Below, piece by piece: positions 8,268 through 17,014 of a stretch of 64,000 nucleotides of DNA. Numbering within the stretch: the first letter of the stretch is position 1; each line of letters begins with the position of its first letter. The stretch comes from Variovorax sp. HW608 (GTDB taxonomy: Bacteria > Pseudomonadota > Gammaproteobacteria > Burkholderiales > Burkholderiaceae_C), in the NCBI RefSeq assembly GCF_900090195.1, contig NZ_LT607803.1, positions 5,172,229 to 5,236,228 on the forward strand. The letters are read 5' to 3'. The position numbers and the translations under genes were made by a program. The notes below the pieces were generated by a model. That model ran no database searches and had not been told where the DNA came from. It worked only from the letters and a program-made list of their open reading frames with translations.

Positions 8268-9016
8268 ATGTGATCGACGACACCTGCATCGAGTTCGACA
8301 ACGTGGTCGCGGGCTACAAGGATTTCATGATCCTCAACAACCTGTCGTTCAAGGCGAAGCGCGGCAGGATCACGCTGCTGCTCGGGCCCAACGGCGCGGG
8401 CAAGTCCACGGTGCTGAAGACGATGTTCGGGCTGCTCAAGGTGCGCCAGGGCGCGATCCGCCTCGACGGGCAGGACATCACCGGCGCCAGCGCGCGCGAC
8501 CTGCTGGTCAAGCACGGCGTCGCCTTCGTCCCGCAGGGGCGCAACCTGTTCGGCCAGCTCACCGCGTTCGAGAACCTGGAGCTCGGCGGCATCACGCTGG
8601 GCATGAAGACCACGCACGAGCGCATTCCCGAAGTGCTGGAGTTCTTCCCGCGCGTCAAGGAGCGCATGCACAGCGCCGCGGCCTCGCTCTCGGGCGGCGA
8701 GCAGAAGCAGCTCGAGGTCGGCCGCGCCTTGCTGCTCCGGCCCAAGGTGATCCTGATCGACGAGCCCTCCATTGGCCTGTCGCCGATCCTGGTGCAGGAC
8801 GTCTTCAAGCTGCTGCGCCGGCTGGCCGACGGCGGCACCACGGTGCTCATGGTCGAGCAGAACGTGAAGAGCGCGCTGCGCATGGCCGACGAGGCGATCG
8901 CCCTCGAATCCGGCCGCCTCGTGTTGCACAAGCGGGCCGACGAGCTCTTGGCCGACCCGAACATCGAGCGGCTTTTCCTCGGCGGCGCCCATGCCGCGGC
9001 AGCCGCCGCGGCGTGA
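8264..9016 (+). CDS. ABC transporter ATPase, LivF type
   Basis: Second ATP-binding subunit of the HAAT importer, 250 aa, with Walker A GPNGAGKS, signature LSGGEQKQLEVGRALL, Walker B VILIDEPS and a conserved VEQNV switch. The ATG overlaps the TGA of the preceding mini-ORF, so translation is probably coupled. The C-terminus is alanine-rich. Confidence 0.9.
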   Translation: MNVIDDTCIEFDNVVAGYKDFMILNNLSFKAKRGRITLLLGPNGAGKSTVLKTMFGLLKVRQGAIRLDGQDITGASARDLLVKHGVAFVPQGRNLFGQLTAFENLELGGITLGMKTTHERIPEVLEFFPRVKERMHSAAASLSGGEQKQLEVGRALLLRPKVILIDEPSIGLSPILVQDVFKLLRRLADGGTTVLMVEQNVKSALRMADEAIALESGRLVLHKRADELLADPNIERLFLGGAHAAAAAAA

Positions 9017-9037
9017 TTCATCCATAGGACCACTGCA

Positions 9038-9871
9038 ATGATTTCCGGCAAGACCACCCTCATCGCCCATCTGGGCTACCCGACGGAGAGCTTCAAGGCT
9101 CCCATGATCTACAACCCCTGGTTCGACAAGCAGGGCATCGACGCGGTCGTCATCCCGATGGGCGTGAAGGCCGAGGACTATCCCGGGGTGTTCGCGTCGG
9201 TCTTCAAGTTCACCAACATCCGCGGCGCGCTCGTAACCATGCCGCACAAGATCACGACCATGTCGCTGGTCGACGAAGTCACGCCCACCGCGAAGATCGC
9301 GGGCGCCTGCAACGCGGTGCTCAAGCGCGCCGACGGCCGGCTCGTCGGCGACCAGTTCGACGGCGCGGGCTTCGTGCGCGGCGTGCGGCGCAAGGGGCGG
9401 TCGCTCGACGGCACGCGCGTGCTGGTGTCGGGCAGCGGCGGCGTGGGCTCGGCGATCGCCGCGTCGCTCGCCGCGGCGAACGTCGCGGAAATGGCGCTCT
9501 TCGACACGAACGCCGCGTCGGCCGAAGCGCTCGCCGAGCGGCTGCGCACCCACTATCCGAAGCTCGAGGTCACGACCGGCTCCAACGATCCGGCCGGCTT
9601 CGAGCTCGTGGTCAACGCCACGCCGCTCGGCATGAAGGAAGGCGATCCGCTGCCCTTCGACATCGACCGCATCGCGCCCACCACCTTCGTCGGCGAAGTG
9701 GTGATGAAGAGCGAATACACGCCGCTGCTGCGCGCGGCCAAGGAAAAGGGCTGTTCGGTGCAGGTCGGCACCGACATGCTGTTCGAGATGATCCCGGCCT
9801 ACCTCGAATTCTTCGGCTACGGCACCGCCACCGCCGAGGAACTGCGCGCCGTCGCCACGCTCGCCTACTGA
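9038..9871 (+). CDS. Shikimate dehydrogenase-like protein 2
   Basis: Second shikimate dehydrogenase family enzyme, 277 aa, with MPHK catalytic Lys (about residue 70), the Asp-containing GDQFDGAGF motif (about 107) and a Rossmann loop GSGGVGSA (about 131). It is only moderately similar to the paralogue at 2420. The two may split shikimate and quinate, or NAD and NADP, between them. Its place between the ABC importer and pcaB argues for a catabolic role rather than AroE. Confidence 0.85.
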   Translation: MISGKTTLIAHLGYPTESFKAPMIYNPWFDKQGIDAVVIPMGVKAEDYPGVFASVFKFTNIRGALVTMPHKITTMSLVDEVTPTAKIAGACNAVLKRADGRLVGDQFDGAGFVRGVRRKGRSLDGTRVLVSGSGGVGSAIAASLAAANVAEMALFDTNAASAEALAERLRTHYPKLEVTTGSNDPAGFELVVNATPLGMKEGDPLPFDIDRIAPTTFVGEVVMKSEYTPLLRAAKEKGCSVQVGTDMLFEMIPAYLEFFGYGTATAEELRAVATLAY

Positions 9872-9883
9872 ACGCCGAATGCC

Positions 9884-11095
9884 ATGAGCATCTTCGAGGG
9901 GTTCCTGTCCACCTCCGAAACGCTGGCCGCCTTCAGCGACCACAACTTCGTCGACGCGATGCTGCGCTTCGAGGCCGCGCTGGCGCGCGCGCAGGCGCAG
10001 ATCGGGCTGGTTCCCGAATCGGCCGCGCATTCGATCGTCGGCAGCTGCAAGGTCGAGCTATTCGACGTGGCGAAGATCGTGCGCGGCAGCGGCCGTGCCG
10101 GCAGCGTCGCGATCCCGCTCGTCAAGAGCCTCAAGGAAGCCGTGGGGCTCTTCAACCCCGACGCGGTGCGCTACGTGCACTTCGGCAGCACCAGCCAGGA
10201 CGTGATCGACACCGCGATGGCACTGGTCACGCGCGAGGCGGTGTCGCTGGTCGAGGCCGACCTCGCCAAGGCCGCGCAGGTGCTGCTGCGGCATGCCGAG
10301 ACGCATGCGGCCACCCCCATCCTCGCGCGCACGCTGATGCAGCCGGCCTCGGTTACCAGCTTCGGCCTCAAGTGCGTCGGCTGGGCCGCGCCGCTGGTGC
10401 GCAGCCGCGATCGGATTTCCGAGGCCGCGCGCCGTGCGCTGAATGTGCAACTCGGCGGCGCCGTCGGCACGCTGGCGCAAATGAAGGGGCAGGGGCCGCA
10501 GGTGCGCCGCCTCATGTCCGAAGCGCTGGGGCTCGGCGATCCGGGCGCGGCCTGGCATACGCAGCGCGACGAATGGGTGGCGCTTGGCTGCGAGCTCGGC
10601 ATCATGGTCGGCAGCCTCGGCAAGATCGCGAAGGACATCTCGCTCATGGGCCAGTACGAGGTCGGCGAGCTCGCCGAACCCAGCGAGCCGGGTCGCGGTG
10701 CTTCGTCGGCGATGCCGCACAAGCGCAACCCGGTGGCCTCGATGGTCGCGCTCGCCGCCGCCGAACGCGCACCGCAGCGCGTCGCCGCCTTGCTGCAGGC
10801 CATGCCGCAGGAACACGAGCGCGCACTCGGCGCCTGGCAGGCCGAACTCGGCGAGTGGCCGCAACTGCTGATGTCCGCGCACGGCAGCGTGCGTGCGCTT
10901 GCAGGGGCTTTGCCCGGCCTGCAGGTGGACGCGGCGCGGATGCGGTCCAATATCGACCGGGTGCGCGCCGAGCTGCCCCGCGATGCCGCCGACGAATGGT
11001 TCGATCCGGCGCTGGCGGGGGCGGCCGGCGAGATGGCACTGGCGCAGGCGCTGGTGCTGCAGGCCCGGCTCCATCCACCCCAGATCGCCAAATGA
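9884..11095 (+). CDS. pcaB: 3-carboxy-cis,cis-muconate cycloisomerase
   Basis: Fumarase/aspartase superfamily enzyme, 403 aa. The superfamily signature GASSAMPHKRNPV is near residues 271-283, and the N-terminal HFGSTSQDVIDT region is typical of PcaB. It converts the protocatechuate ring-cleavage product 3-carboxymuconate to 4-carboxymuconolactone in the beta-ketoadipate pathway. Its stop overlaps the pcaC start (ATGA). The order pcaB-pcaC-pcaD supports the assignment over adenylosuccinate or argininosuccinate lyase. Confidence 0.92.
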   Translation: MSIFEGFLSTSETLAAFSDHNFVDAMLRFEAALARAQAQIGLVPESAAHSIVGSCKVELFDVAKIVRGSGRAGSVAIPLVKSLKEAVGLFNPDAVRYVHFGSTSQDVIDTAMALVTREAVSLVEADLAKAAQVLLRHAETHAATPILARTLMQPASVTSFGLKCVGWAAPLVRSRDRISEAARRALNVQLGGAVGTLAQMKGQGPQVRRLMSEALGLGDPGAAWHTQRDEWVALGCELGIMVGSLGKIAKDISLMGQYEVGELAEPSEPGRGASSAMPHKRNPVASMVALAAAERAPQRVAALLQAMPQEHERALGAWQAELGEWPQLLMSAHGSVRALAGALPGLQVDAARMRSNIDRVRAELPRDAADEWFDPALAGAAGEMALAQALVLQARLHPPQIAK

Positions 11096-11526
11096 CTTCC
11101 GCTTCCACGCCGCAGGACGAATTCGAGAACTCGTACGAAAGCGGCCTCGCGAATCGCCGCCGTGTGCTCGGCGATGCCTGGGTCGAGCGATCGCTCGCCG
11201 ACCGCAACGCCTTCAACAGCGAATTCCAGGAACTCATCACGCGCCACGCCTGGAACGACATCTGGGGCCGGCCGGCACTCGGCGACAAGACGCGCCGCTT
11301 CATGGTGCTGTCGATGCTGCTCGGCATCCGCGCCTACGAGGAGTTCGCGCTGCACGTGCGCGCGGCGCTCGACGGCCCGCCGGAATCGCGCCTCGCGCCC
11401 GACGAGATCAAGGAAGTGATCATGATGGCCGCCATCTATTGCGGCGTGCCGGTCGCCAACCATGCCTTCGGCATCGCCACGGGCATCCTGCGCGAAAAGG
11501 GCCTGCTCGCGGACGCGCCCCAGTGA
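11092..11526 (+). CDS. pcaC: 4-carboxymuconolactone decarboxylase
   Basis: Small all-helical CMD-family protein, 144 aa. Contains RRRVLGDAWVERS, the TRHAWNDIWGRPAL segment and a C-terminal IYCGVPVANHAFGIA motif typical of PcaC. It decarboxylates 4-carboxymuconolactone to 3-oxoadipate enol-lactone, the step before PcaD. Start overlaps the pcaB stop by 4 nt. Stand-alone form, not fused to PcaD as in PcaL proteins. Confidence 0.93.
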   Translation: MTSASTPQDEFENSYESGLANRRRVLGDAWVERSLADRNAFNSEFQELITRHAWNDIWGRPALGDKTRRFMVLSMLLGIRAYEEFALHVRAALDGPPESRLAPDEIKEVIMMAAIYCGVPVANHAFGIATGILREKGLLADAPQ

Positions 11527-11559
11527 GCGGGCCGGCCGCGCGCAACGAAAGGAAAGACC

Positions 11560-12324
11560 ATGACCCGTCTGAATGTCGTCCGCGAAGGCAACGGCCCGAT
11601 CGTCGTGCTGAGCCACGCACTGGGCTGCGACCTGCACATGTGGGACGGTGTGGCCGAGCAGCTGGCTCGCGCGCACACGGTGATTCGGTACGACCACCGT
11701 AGTCACGGCAAGTCCGAAGCCGCGGCTGGTCCGCTCTCGATAGAGACGCTGGCCGACGACGCCGCCGCGCTGATTGCGCGCGAGGCGGGCGGCGAGCCTG
11801 TCCATTTCGTCGGCCTGTCGATGGGCGGCATGACCGCGCAGGCGCTGGCGGCGAAGCATCCCGAGCTGCTCCGCAGCCTGGTGATCGCGAACTCGTCCGC
11901 GCACTATCCCGACCAGGCACCCTGGCGCACGCGCATCGAGACGGTCGAGGCCGAGGGCGTTGCGGCCATCGCGCCGGGCGCCGTCGGGCGCTGGCTCACG
12001 CCCGAGTACGTTTCGACGCCCGAAGGCGCCGAGGAGGCCCGCAAGCTCGCCGCCACCCTGGTGGGCACCGACGCCTCCAGCTACATCGCGACTTGCAATG
12101 CAATCGCCGCGATCGATTTCCGCGACAGCAATCGCGCCATCCCGGTGCCCACGCTGGTGATCGCCGGCGCACGCGACGAAGCGACGCCGCCCGCCATGGC
12201 GGAAGCCATCGCGGCGGCGATCCGGGGTTCGCGCCTGGCGATCATCGACGCAGCGCACCTGAGCGCGGTGGAGCGTCCCGTCGAGTTCAGCCAGCTGCTG
12301 ATGGATTTCTGGCGCAGCCTGTAA
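11560..12324 (+). CDS. pcaD: 3-oxoadipate enol-lactonase
   Basis: Alpha/beta hydrolase, 254 aa. Nucleophile elbow GLSMGG with S87, acidic residue in GARDEATPP and His in DAAHLSAVERP. It hydrolyses 3-oxoadipate enol-lactone to 3-oxoadipate. The upstream sequence AACGAAAGGAAAGACC provides a ribosome site. Last gene of the catabolic operon; it ends 8 bp from the convergent urate operon. No pcaIJ/pcaF thiolase genes follow in this window. Confidence 0.92.
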   Translation: MTRLNVVREGNGPIVVLSHALGCDLHMWDGVAEQLARAHTVIRYDHRSHGKSEAAAGPLSIETLADDAAALIAREAGGEPVHFVGLSMGGMTAQALAAKHPELLRSLVIANSSAHYPDQAPWRTRIETVEAEGVAAIAPGAVGRWLTPEYVSTPEGAEEARKLAATLVGTDASSYIATCNAIAAIDFRDSNRAIPVPTLVIAGARDEATPPAMAEAIAAAIRGSRLAIIDAAHLSAVERPVEFSQLLMDFWRSL

Positions 12325-12331
12325 AAGAGCC

Positions 12332-12685
12332 CTAGCTTCCCCGGTATGTCGAGCAGCTCCACGGTGTGCACAGCATCGGCACGTGGTAGTGCTGCTGCGC
12401 ATCGAAGATCGCGAAGCGCACCGGCACCGTGTCGAGAAAGGGCGGATCGCTCTCTGCGCCCGGCTGCCGGCGGAAGTAGTCGCCGACGTGGAACAGCAAC
12501 TCGTACTGCCCGACCTTCGCCGCATCGGGCGCGAGCACCGGCTGGTCGGTGCGGCCGTCGGCGTTGGTGGTCACGGTCTTCACGAGCTTCCAGCCGTCGC
12601 CGTCGCGCACCGAGAAATCGATGCGCATGCCGGCGCCGGGGCGGCCGGTGCCGCTGTTGAGGACGTGGGTGGAAATGCCTGCCAT
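12332..12685 (-). CDS. uraH: 5-hydroxyisourate hydrolase
   Basis: Transthyretin-like protein, 117 aa, with the family's N-terminal STHVLNSGTGRPGAGM, the central GRTDQPVL and the C-terminal YRGS tetrapeptide that is diagnostic for HIU hydrolases. It opens 5-hydroxyisourate to OHCU in urate breakdown. No signal peptide, so cytoplasmic. Last gene of the minus-strand urate operon, directly after a second, exported paralogue. Confidence 0.92.
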   Translation of the reverse strand: MAGISTHVLNSGTGRPGAGMRIDFSVRDGDGWKLVKTVTTNADGRTDQPVLAPDAAKVGQYELLFHVGDYFRRQPGAESDPPFLDTVPVRFAIFDAQQHYHVPMLCTPWSCSTYRGS

Positions 12686-12712
12686 GTTTGTCGTCTCCGT
12701 GCGTCTTCGATC

Positions 12713-13201
12713 TCAACTACCGCGGTAGTAGGAGTAGCCCCAAGGGGTGAACAGGATCGCGAGGTGGATGCGTTCCGACGGGTTGGTGATGCGGAAGCGC
12801 ACCGGCACCTGCGAGAGGAAGTTCGGCTTCGGCAACTGCGTGCCGCGTGCGGCGAAGTAATCCTCGAACTGCAGCAGCAGCTCGTAGCGGCCCGGCTGAT
12901 AGCTCTGGTCCACCAGCAAGGGCTCGTCGGTGCGGCCCCCCTTGTTGGTCTCGAAGCGGCGCAGCAGGCGCAGGTCGTCGCGATCGTATTTCGACAGCTG
13001 CACCTTCATGCCCGCGCCGGGCGAGCCGTTGTGCGTGTCGATCGCATGCATGGTGAGGCGCGGGCTCAGGTTGAGCTGCGACACCGGCGCGGTGGTCAGC
13101 GGCGCCGGTGCGGTCTGGGCGACTGCGGTGCCGGCCGCGATGCTGCCGAGCGCGAGTCCTGCAGGCAGGAAGGCGCGGCGGGTGAGGGTGGGCGTGGTCA
13201 T
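12713..13201 (-). CDS. Exported HIU hydrolase-like (transthyretin-like) protein
   Basis: Transthyretin-like protein, 162 aa, with about 30 extra N-terminal residues. These start with TLTRRAFLPAGLALGS, a twin-arginine/Sec type signal ending near AVAQ. The mature part has LTMHAIDTHNGSPGAGM, GRTDEPLL and terminal YYRGS, so HIU-hydrolase features are retained. Likely periplasmic. It lies between uraD and cytoplasmic uraH, giving two HIU hydrolases in different compartments. The start at 13201 was chosen for the clean signal peptide; further upstream ATGs run into uraD. Confidence 0.85.
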   Translation of the reverse strand: MTTPTLTRRAFLPAGLALGSIAAGTAVAQTAPAPLTTAPVSQLNLSPRLTMHAIDTHNGSPGAGMKVQLSKYDRDDLRLLRRFETNKGGRTDEPLLVDQSYQPGRYELLLQFEDYFAARGTQLPKPNFLSQVPVRFRITNPSERIHLAILFTPWGYSYYRGS

Positions 13202-13214
13202 GGGGTCGCTCCGG

Positions 13215-13745
13215 TCAGTGGGCCAGCAACCTGCCGAGGCGCAGGCGGGTGATGATCGAGATCTGCTCGATCGCAGCATCGAGTTCGATATCGGTGTCGC
13301 GTTGAATGCGCGTGCGCAGCGCTGCGAAGATCTGCGTGCGTGTGTTTTTCAGCACCGCGATGATGAAAGGGAAGCCGTGCTTCGCCGCGTACTCCGCGTT
13401 GAGCCGGCGCAGGGTCAGAAGCTCGTCGCGGGTCAGCGCATTGAGGCCGGCCTGCTCGGCGGTCGAGTGGTCGGTCATCGTGCCGGCCTGCGCTTCCTTG
13501 CCGGCGAGCTCCGGGTGCATGCGCAGGAAGTCGATGCGCACCTCGCGGGACGTCGATCGCACCACGCCGATCATCGCGCGGTGCAGCTGGTCGATGCTCG
13601 CGAAAGGCCGCTCGGCCCACACCTGCGTCGCGACCCAGGGCGAGTGCTCGAACACGCCGCCCAGAGCGGCCACGAAGCGCACGCGGTCGAGCCGGTTGAT
13701 GCCGGCGAGCGTCAGCGCTTCGCTCGTGGCGAGTAGCGCGCTCAT
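13215..13745 (-). CDS. uraD: OHCU decarboxylase
   Basis: 176 aa enzyme of the 2-oxo-4-hydroxy-4-carboxy-5-ureidoimidazoline decarboxylase family. The catalytic-His segment is MHPELAGKEA, followed by TAEQAGLNALT and KHGFPFIIAV. It yields S-allantoin after UraH action. Its ATG shares one base with the upstream transporter stop (TGATG), indicating coupling. No allantoinase or urate oxidase gene is visible in the window. Confidence 0.92.
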   Translation of the reverse strand: MSALLATSEALTLAGINRLDRVRFVAALGGVFEHSPWVATQVWAERPFASIDQLHRAMIGVVRSTSREVRIDFLRMHPELAGKEAQAGTMTDHSTAEQAGLNALTRDELLTLRRLNAEYAAKHGFPFIIAVLKNTRTQIFAALRTRIQRDTDIELDAAIEQISIITRLRLGRLLAH

Positions 13746-15082
13746 CACTTCACCGCCTTTCTTGCAAAGCGCGGAATGAAGGCAACGATGAGCACCGTCG
13801 CGAGCACCTCGATCGCCGCCACGATGAAGAGGCCCGGCGATAGCAGCCCGGTCGAGGTCTTGATCGCGCCGAGCATGAACGGCGCGCCGAAGCCCGCGAG
13901 GTTGGCGATCGAGTTGATCAGCGCCACGCCGCCCGCGGCCGCCGCACCGGCGAGGAAGCGGCCCGGCAGTTGCCAGAAGACCGGAATCGCGCTCATCGTG
14001 CCGACGATGGCCAGCGTCTGCGCGGCCAGCGCGATCATCGGGCTGTGCTTCATGAAGACGGCGGTGAGCGCAAGGCCGGCGGCGCCGAGCGCTGCAGCGA
14101 TGGCGCAATGCAGGCGGCTTTCCTGGTGACGGTCGGAGCGCAGGCCGTTGTAGACCATGCCGATCGCGCCGCAGAGGTACGAGAAGGCCATGATCCAGCC
14201 GACCGTCGCGGGATTGGTGAAACCCACTTCCTTGACCACCGACGGGCCGAAGAAGGTCAGCGACGAGTTGGCCGCGATGATGCAGAAGTAGATCAGGATC
14301 AAGAGCCAGATGCGGCCGTCCTTCAGCGAGGCGAGCAGGCTCTCTTCGCGATGGCCGAGCGACCGGGCGTCGCGCACCATGTCCTCGTGCACGAGGCGGC
14401 GCTGTTCGGCGCTGAGCCACCTGGCCTGCTCGGGGCGGTCGGTCAGGTAGAACCAGGTCACCAGGCCGGCGATCACCGATGGCACGCCCTCGATCAGGAA
14501 CACCCACTGCCAGCCCGACCAGCCGTTCACGCCATGCAGGTTGTTCATGATCGTGCCGGCCAGCGGACCGCCGATCACGCCCGCGATCGCCGAGGCCGAC
14601 ATGAACATGCCGAAGGCCTTGGCACGCCGCTCGCTCGGATACCAGTAGGTGAGGTAGAGGATGATGCCGGGGTAGAAGCCGGCCTCGAAGACCCCCATCA
14701 GGAAGCGCAGGAAATAGAACATCCCGGCCGTCTTCACGAACATCGTCGCGATGCAGACCAGGCCCCAGCCGATCGTGATGCGCATGAGGGTCTTCTTCGC
14801 GCCGATCTTCTGCAACAGCAGGTTCGAGGGCACCTCGAAGAAGAAATAGCCGAGGAAGAAGATGCCGGCGCCGAGGCCGTAGATCGCTTCGCTCCAGCCG
14901 AGCTCGTCGAGCATGGTGAGCTTGACGAAGCCGACGTTGACGCGGTCGACCCAGGCCAGCACCCAGAGCACGAAGATGAACGGAATGATGCGCCACGTGA
15001 TGCGGCTGTAGGCCGCATCGAGCGCGCTGGCCGGCAGCGCTTCGGGGGCGACGGCTGTTTGAGGGACTTCCAGGCTGGCCAT
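13745..15082 (-). CDS. MFS transporter, anion:cation symporter (ACS) family
   Basis: About 12-TM inner-membrane transporter, 445 aa. TM1 reads IPFIFVLWVLAWVDRVNVGF, typical of ACS-family carriers of organic anions. The start at 15082 (MASLEV) has AAGGAG nine bases upstream; an in-frame ATG at 15106 lies ahead of this site and is disfavoured. First gene of the urate operon, so uptake of urate, a ureide or allantoin is inferred. Confidence 0.87.
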   Translation of the reverse strand: MASLEVPQTAVAPEALPASALDAAYSRITWRIIPFIFVLWVLAWVDRVNVGFVKLTMLDELGWSEAIYGLGAGIFFLGYFFFEVPSNLLLQKIGAKKTLMRITIGWGLVCIATMFVKTAGMFYFLRFLMGVFEAGFYPGIILYLTYWYPSERRAKAFGMFMSASAIAGVIGGPLAGTIMNNLHGVNGWSGWQWVFLIEGVPSVIAGLVTWFYLTDRPEQARWLSAEQRRLVHEDMVRDARSLGHREESLLASLKDGRIWLLILIYFCIIAANSSLTFFGPSVVKEVGFTNPATVGWIMAFSYLCGAIGMVYNGLRSDRHQESRLHCAIAAALGAAGLALTAVFMKHSPMIALAAQTLAIVGTMSAIPVFWQLPGRFLAGAAAAGGVALINSIANLAGFGAPFMLGAIKTSTGLLSPGLFIVAAIEVLATVLIVAFIPRFARKAVK

Positions 15083-15180
15083 GCAACAAACTCCTTGGCG
15101 TTTCACGAGGGTGTCATCGAAAGGGTTGTCGGATTGGGCCAGCCGAGCCCCCGCGCTGTCGATACCGGCGCGGCATGTGA

Positions 15181-15210
15181 ATCGCTATAGACTGCATCGG
15201 GCATAGCGAT
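15181..15210. promoter_or_regulatory. Inverted repeat, candidate LysR operator
   Basis: Perfect 8-bp dyad ATCGCTAT (15181-15188) and ATAGCGAT (15203-15210) with a 14-bp spacer, in the 156-bp gap between the divergent ACS transporter and LysR genes. Size, spacing and position fit a LysR-type recognition site controlling both directions. The box sequence itself is not one recognised from known regulators. Confidence 0.55.
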
Positions 15211-15238
15211 AGGACTAGGGTTAACACCAAAAGACACC

Positions 15239-16177
15239 ATGCAACGTGGCGCCGATCTGCTCGACGGACACCTGCTGCGCGTGCTCGCGACCTTGGTGGA
15301 GGAGCGCAGCGTCTCGCGCGCCGCGGCACGCCTGCGGCAGACTCAGCCCGCGGTGAGCGGCTCTCTCAAGCGGCTGCGCGAGATCTTCGGCGACGCGCTG
15401 CTGGTGCGCGACGGCGCGGCCATGGTGCCCACCGCGCGCGCCGCCGGCCTCGCGCTGCAGGCGCGGCGCGCGCTCGGCGAGATCGAGGCGCTGCTCGTCG
15501 AGCCCGAGGCCTTCGTCGCCGCGAAGGCCGAGCAGCGCTTTCGCATCGCGTCGCCCGACTACATCGCACCGTCATGGATCGCGCGGCTCGCACAGCATGT
15601 GAGCATCGAGGCGCCGCGCTGCCGCATCGAACTGCGCGCGCTCGGGCCCACCTTCGACTTCGAGCGCGCGCTGGCCGATGACGAGCTCGACCTCGTCATC
15701 GGCAACTGGCCTTCGCCGCCCGAGCACCTGCACATCTCGCTGCTGCTGGAGGACGAACTGGTCTGCGTGATGGCGCGCAACCATGCGCTCGCACAAGAGG
15801 GCGCGACGCAGGTCAGCGAGGCGGACTACCTCGCCGCCGGGCATGTGGTGCCGGTGCCCTATGCGATGGGCCAGCGCGGCGTGGTCGAAACCTATCTGGG
15901 CGAACGCCGGCTCGCGCGCGATGCGCGGATCGAGGTGCCGTACTTCGGGCTCGCGCCGTCGATTGCCGCCAGCACGGAACTGATCTTCACGACCGCAAGG
16001 CACTTTGCCGACTACCACGCCGGTCTGCTGCCGCTGGCGGTGCTCAAGGCCCCCGCGGGCTTTCCGCGCATGCGCTTCTACCAGCTGTGGCACGACCGGG
16101 TGCACCATTCGGCCGCCCATCGCTGGCTGCGCGGGCTGGTCGCGCAGTTCGGGCGCGGGCTGGTCGAGCCGCGATGA
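15239..16177 (+). CDS. LysR-family transcriptional regulator
   Basis: 312 aa. N-terminal winged helix (about residues 8-67: LLRVLATLVEERSVSRAAA, then TQPAVSGSLKRLREIFGD) and a C-terminal LysR substrate-binding domain. It is divergent from the urate operon, with a dyad between the two, so it is the probable regulator of that operon. Effector unknown; urate or a breakdown intermediate is the natural guess. No strong ribosome site precedes the ATG. Confidence 0.87.
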   Translation: MQRGADLLDGHLLRVLATLVEERSVSRAAARLRQTQPAVSGSLKRLREIFGDALLVRDGAAMVPTARAAGLALQARRALGEIEALLVEPEAFVAAKAEQRFRIASPDYIAPSWIARLAQHVSIEAPRCRIELRALGPTFDFERALADDELDLVIGNWPSPPEHLHISLLLEDELVCVMARNHALAQEGATQVSEADYLAAGHVVPVPYAMGQRGVVETYLGERRLARDARIEVPYFGLAPSIAASTELIFTTARHFADYHAGLLPLAVLKAPAGFPRMRFYQLWHDRVHHSAAHRWLRGLVAQFGRGLVEPR

Positions 16178-16235
16178 CGTAGCAACCCGTGGGGTGATCG
16201 GTCCCCCACCGGTTGAAAGATCCGCGCGCGGCCCC

Positions 16236-16922
16236 ATGATGCGAACCATGCCTACCCGACTCCACATCGATTTCGTGTCCGACGTCTCGTGCCCCTGGTG
16301 CGCCGTCGGTCTTGGCTCGCTCGAAGCCGCGTTGAAGAAGCTCGCGCCGGAGATCACCGCCGAGCTTCGCTTCCAGCCTTTCGAGCTGAACCCGGCCATG
16401 CCGCCCGAAGGCCAGGACGCCTTCGAGCACCTGAACCAGAAGTACGGCAGCACGCGCGAGCAGCAGGCGCAGGCCCGCGAAGCCATCCGCGCACGCGGCG
16501 CTTCGGTCGGCTTCGAGTTCCGTCGCGAAGGGCGCTCGCGCGTCTACAACACCTTCGACGCCCACCGCTTGCTGCACTGGGCCGAGCGTGAAGACCTGGC
16601 CAAGCAGGTCGCGTTGAAGAAGGCGCTGCTCAAGGCCTGCCACACCGATGGCGAGAACCCGTCGGACCACGGGGTGCTGGTGCGCCTCGCGACCGAAGCG
16701 GGGCTCGATCCGCAGCGCGCCCGCGCGATCCTCGAGAGCAACGAGTTCGCCGCCGAGACCCGGGCGCGCGAACGGCTCTACACCGAAGCCGGCATCCATT
16801 CGGTGCCGGCCATCATCATCGACAACAAGCACCTGATCTCGGGCGGGCAGCCGGTCGAAGTGTTCGAGCGTGCGCTGCGGCAGATCGCCGGCGCGGCGCC
16901 GCCGAGCGTGGCGGTGGCCTGA
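16236..16922 (+). CDS. DsbA-family oxidoreductase, FrnE-like
   Basis: Thioredoxin-fold protein of about 228 aa with CPWC redox motif (SDVSCPWCAVGLGSL) near the N-terminus, a helical insertion and the conserved cis-Pro region GIHSVPAIIIDNKHLISGGQP. No signal peptide, so a cytoplasmic FrnE-like dithiol oxidoreductase or isomerase. Starts at 16236, 16239 and 16248 are all possible because none has a clear ribosome site; the domain begins only a few residues after 16248. Confidence 0.85.
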   Translation: MMRTMPTRLHIDFVSDVSCPWCAVGLGSLEAALKKLAPEITAELRFQPFELNPAMPPEGQDAFEHLNQKYGSTREQQAQAREAIRARGASVGFEFRREGRSRVYNTFDAHRLLHWAEREDLAKQVALKKALLKACHTDGENPSDHGVLVRLATEAGLDPQRARAILESNEFAAETRARERLYTEAGIHSVPAIIIDNKHLISGGQPVEVFERALRQIAGAAPPSVAVA

Positions 16923-16945
16923 GCCGAACCTCGTGTAAAGACCGT

Positions 16946-16971
16946 CAACCGGCACAGGCGCTGGCCGGTTG
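16946..16971. other. Stem-loop between dsbA-like and DUF1800 genes
   Basis: Perfect 8-bp stem CAACCGGC (16946-16953) and GCCGGTTG (16964-16971), 10-nt loop, 23 bases after the DsbA-family stop. There is no U-tract on either strand, so it is a weak terminator candidate or an mRNA 3'-end stabiliser. Confidence 0.4.
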
Positions 16972-17014
16972 AGTGGGGCAGTCCCGGCGGTGCTCCGGGG
17001 CCGAGGAAGACCCG

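Noticed and set aside
16946-16971. Stem-loop considered as an intrinsic terminator
   Set aside because: No U-tract on either strand; kept only as a generic stem-loop.
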